Assembly: GCF_002797495.1 (NCBI RefSeq) | Contig: NZ_PGEZ01000001.1 | Coordinates: forward strand, 186,001 to 250,000 | Length of the DNA: 64,000 nucleotides | DNA from: Mumia flava | GTDB taxonomy: Bacteria > Actinomycetota > Actinomycetes > Propionibacteriales > Nocardioidaceae | Direction: 5' to 3' | Part shown: piece by piece, positions 62,589 to 64,000 of the stretch | Position numbering within the stretch: position 1 is the first letter of the stretch | Layout of the letters: the number at the start of each line of letters is the position of its first letter | Translations under genes and position numbers: made by a program | The notes under the pieces: model-generated | What the model was told of the DNA's origin: nothing | Seen by the model: the letters and a program-made list of their open reading frames with translations, nothing else | Database searches by the model: none

Positions 62589-64000
62589 CGGCCACCCCCG
62601 AGGCGGTCCTCGATCGCGGCGGCGAGGACGTCGCGGTCGTCGAACGCGAGCACCGAGTCCCCCACGATCTGCCCGCGCTCGTGGCCCTTGCCCGCCACCA
62701 CCACGACGTCGTCGTCACCGGCCAGCGCCACCGCACGCGCGATCGCCTCGGCGCGGTCACCGATCTCGACCACCTCCGTACCGGCGTCCTGCGCGGCCGC
62801 CCCGGCGAGGACGGCGGCACGGATCGTGGCGGGATCCTCCGTACGGGGGTTGTCGTCGGTGACCACGAGCACGTCGGCGAGCTCGGCTCCGACCGCCCCC
62901 ATCAGCGGACGCTTGCCGGGGTCGCGGTCGCCGCCCGCCCCGATCACGAGGACGAGGCGGCCGGGGCTCAGCCCGCGCAGCGAGTCGAGGACGGCCCGCA
63001 GCGCGTCCGGCTTGTGGGCGTAGTCCACGATCGCGGTGAACCGCTGCCCGGCCTCGACCCGCTCCATCCGTCCGGGGACCCCCGCGCAGGCAGCGATGCC
63101 CGCGGCCAGCGCCTCCGGGTCGTAGCCGACCTCGGCGAGCGAGGCGAGCACGACCAGGGCGTTCGCGACGTTGAACCGTCCGGGCAGGTTGACGACGAGG
63201 TCCAGCTCGCGGCCCCCCGGCGCGACGACCCGTGCCGTCGATCCGCGCGGGCCCTCATCGAGGGTGCGCACGCTCCACTGCGCGCTTCCCGCCAGGTCGA
63301 CCGTCCGCACCGGCAGCGTGGTCTGCTCGACCAGCCGGCGCCCGTACGGGTCGTCGACGTCGACGACCGCCCGCGCGGCGTGCTCGGGGGTGAACAGCGA
63401 CGCCTTCGCGGCGAAGTAGTCCTCGAGGTCCGTGTGGAAGTCGAGGTGGTCGCGCCCCAGGTTGAGGAACGCGGCGACGTCGAAGACCACCCCGTCGGCG
63501 CGGTGCAGCGCGAGCGCATGGCTCGAGACCTCCATCGCGACCGCGCCGACCCCCCGCTCGGCCATCACGGCGAGCAGCGCGTGCAGCGCCGGGGCCTCCG
63601 GTGTGGTGAGCGCGGAGGCCACCGGCGTGCCGTCGACGAGCGTCCCGGTGGTGCCGATCAGTCCGACCCGCTCCCCTGCTCCCGCCAGGGCGGAGGCCGC
63701 GAGATAGGTGCAGGTGGTCTTGCCCTGGGTCCCGGTGACCCCGAACGTCGTGAGTCGCTCCGCCGGGTCGCCGTACACCTGGGCCGCGAGCGCACCCAGC
63801 CGCGATCGCGGATCGTCGACGGTCACGACGGCCACGCGGTCCGCCCCGGTGTCTGCCGTCTCGGCGAGGATCGCGGCCCCGGCGGCGTCGGTCAGGACCG
63901 CGACCGCGCCGCGCGCGATCGCGTCCGCGGCGAAGCGGGCGCCGTGCGTACGGGCCCCCGGCAGCGCGGCGTACAGGTCGCCCGGGCGGACGTCGGCCGA
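62585..64000 (-). CDS. murE: UDP-MurNAc-dipeptide diaminopimelate ligase (N-terminus outside window)
   Basis: 472 codons are present; the frame stays open to the window edge, where it reads SADVRPGDLYAALPGARTHG, the start of the MurE N-terminal domain, so only ~30-60 residues are missing. The ATP loop is FGVTGTQGKTTCTYL; TPEAPALHALLA, MEVSSHALALHR and FLNLGRDHLDFH follow. The DNPRTEDP motif has the Arg that selects diaminopimelic acid, so the wall peptide carries DAP (meso or LL cannot be told). It leads the division cluster seen here. Confidence 0.95.
   Translation of the reverse strand, partial: SADVRPGDLYAALPGARTHGARFAADAIARGAVAVLTDAAGAAILAETADTGADRVAVVTVDDPRSRLGALAAQVYGDPAERLTTFGVTGTQGKTTCTYLAASALAGAGERVGLIGTTGTLVDGTPVASALTTPEAPALHALLAVMAERGVGAVAMEVSSHALALHRADGVVFDVAAFLNLGRDHLDFHTDLEDYFAAKASLFTPEHAARAVVDVDDPYGRRLVEQTTLPVRTVDLAGSAQWSVRTLDEGPRGSTARVVAPGGRELDLVVNLPGRFNVANALVVLASLAEVGYDPEALAAGIAACAGVPGRMERVEAGQRFTAIVDYAHKPDALRAVLDSLRGLSPGRLVLVIGAGGDRDPGKRPLMGAVGAELADVLVVTDDNPRTEDPATIRAAVLAGAAAQDAGTEVVEIGDRAEAIARAVALAGDDDVVVVAGKGHERGQIVGDSVLAFDDRDVLAAAIEDRLGGGR

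Noticed and set aside
63835-64000. A murE start at the GTG near 63835
   Set aside because: The frame continues to the window edge with recognisable MurE N-terminal sequence, so the gene is cut and not short.

Overview
The window is chromosomal DNA from a high-GC actinobacterium. GTG starts are frequent, genes are joined by ATGA or GTGA stop/start overlaps, and the gene order (his, trp, lgt, gltBD, pyk; and murE to divIVA followed by ileS, a DksA-like gene, lspA and rluD) matches Actinomycetota. The HGxxPAAW-type small membrane protein, the DUF2752 protein, SepF, the DivIVA/Wag31 protein and a MurE with the DNPR diaminopimelate motif agree. Propionibacteriales (Nocardioides or Aeromicrobium relatives) is my guess, not something shown.

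Layout. 1-4.2 kb: branched-chain amino-acid type ABC transporter (livM-livG-livF on +, convergent livK lipoprotein on -). 4.4-8.0 kb: ANTAR response regulator, tRNA-Leu(CAA), a second solute-binding lipoprotein, pyruvate kinase. 8.4-14.4 kb: glutamate synthase gltB-gltD. 15-19 kb: trpC-trpB-trpA-lgt. 19.2-22.2 kb: small membrane proteins (DUF4190, two RDD paralogs, DUF2752, HGxxPAAW) and the Trp-operon-associated membrane protein. 22.2-33 kb: histidine genes in two blocks, hisD-hisC-hisB-hisH and hisA-hisF-[two ABC exporter half-transporters]-hisI, separated by a secreted phosphoesterase on the other strand. 33-39.8 kb: LON-domain protein, YbaK-type deacylase, Vms1/baeRF-like protein, a membrane protein, dnaE. 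39.9-42.8 kb: IclR-type regulator and a large secreted protein. 43-45.5 kb: rluD, lspA, and a DksA/TraR protein with a 25-unit AAKKT repeat tail. 45.6-49 kb: T-box leader and ileS. 49.4-64 kb: divIVA, yggT, sepF, yggS, pgeF, ftsZ, ftsQ, murC, murG, ftsW, murD, mraY, murF, murE (cut by the window end), all on the minus strand.

How it works together. The right third is the division and cell-wall cluster: MurC, D, E and F build the UDP-MurNAc-pentapeptide, MraY and MurG make lipid II, FtsW, FtsQ, FtsZ and SepF serve the septum and DivIVA the pole. The middle is amino-acid biosynthesis. No trpF is seen, so the HisA protein probably works as PriA in both the His and Trp pathways.

Most interesting points: an in-frame 54-bp palindromic insertion inside an ABC exporter gene; an isoleucyl-tRNA synthetase whose HIGH motif reads GVHH, under a T-box leader; a translationally coupled, asymmetric ABC exporter pair inside the his operon; two families of short intergenic repeats, each at two distant loci; a 375-bp array of 15-bp repeats in the DksA-like gene; and several genes with a TANNNT box only 6-7 nt before the start codon, suggesting leaderless mRNAs. 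No transposase, integrase, CRISPR array or phage gene was seen.
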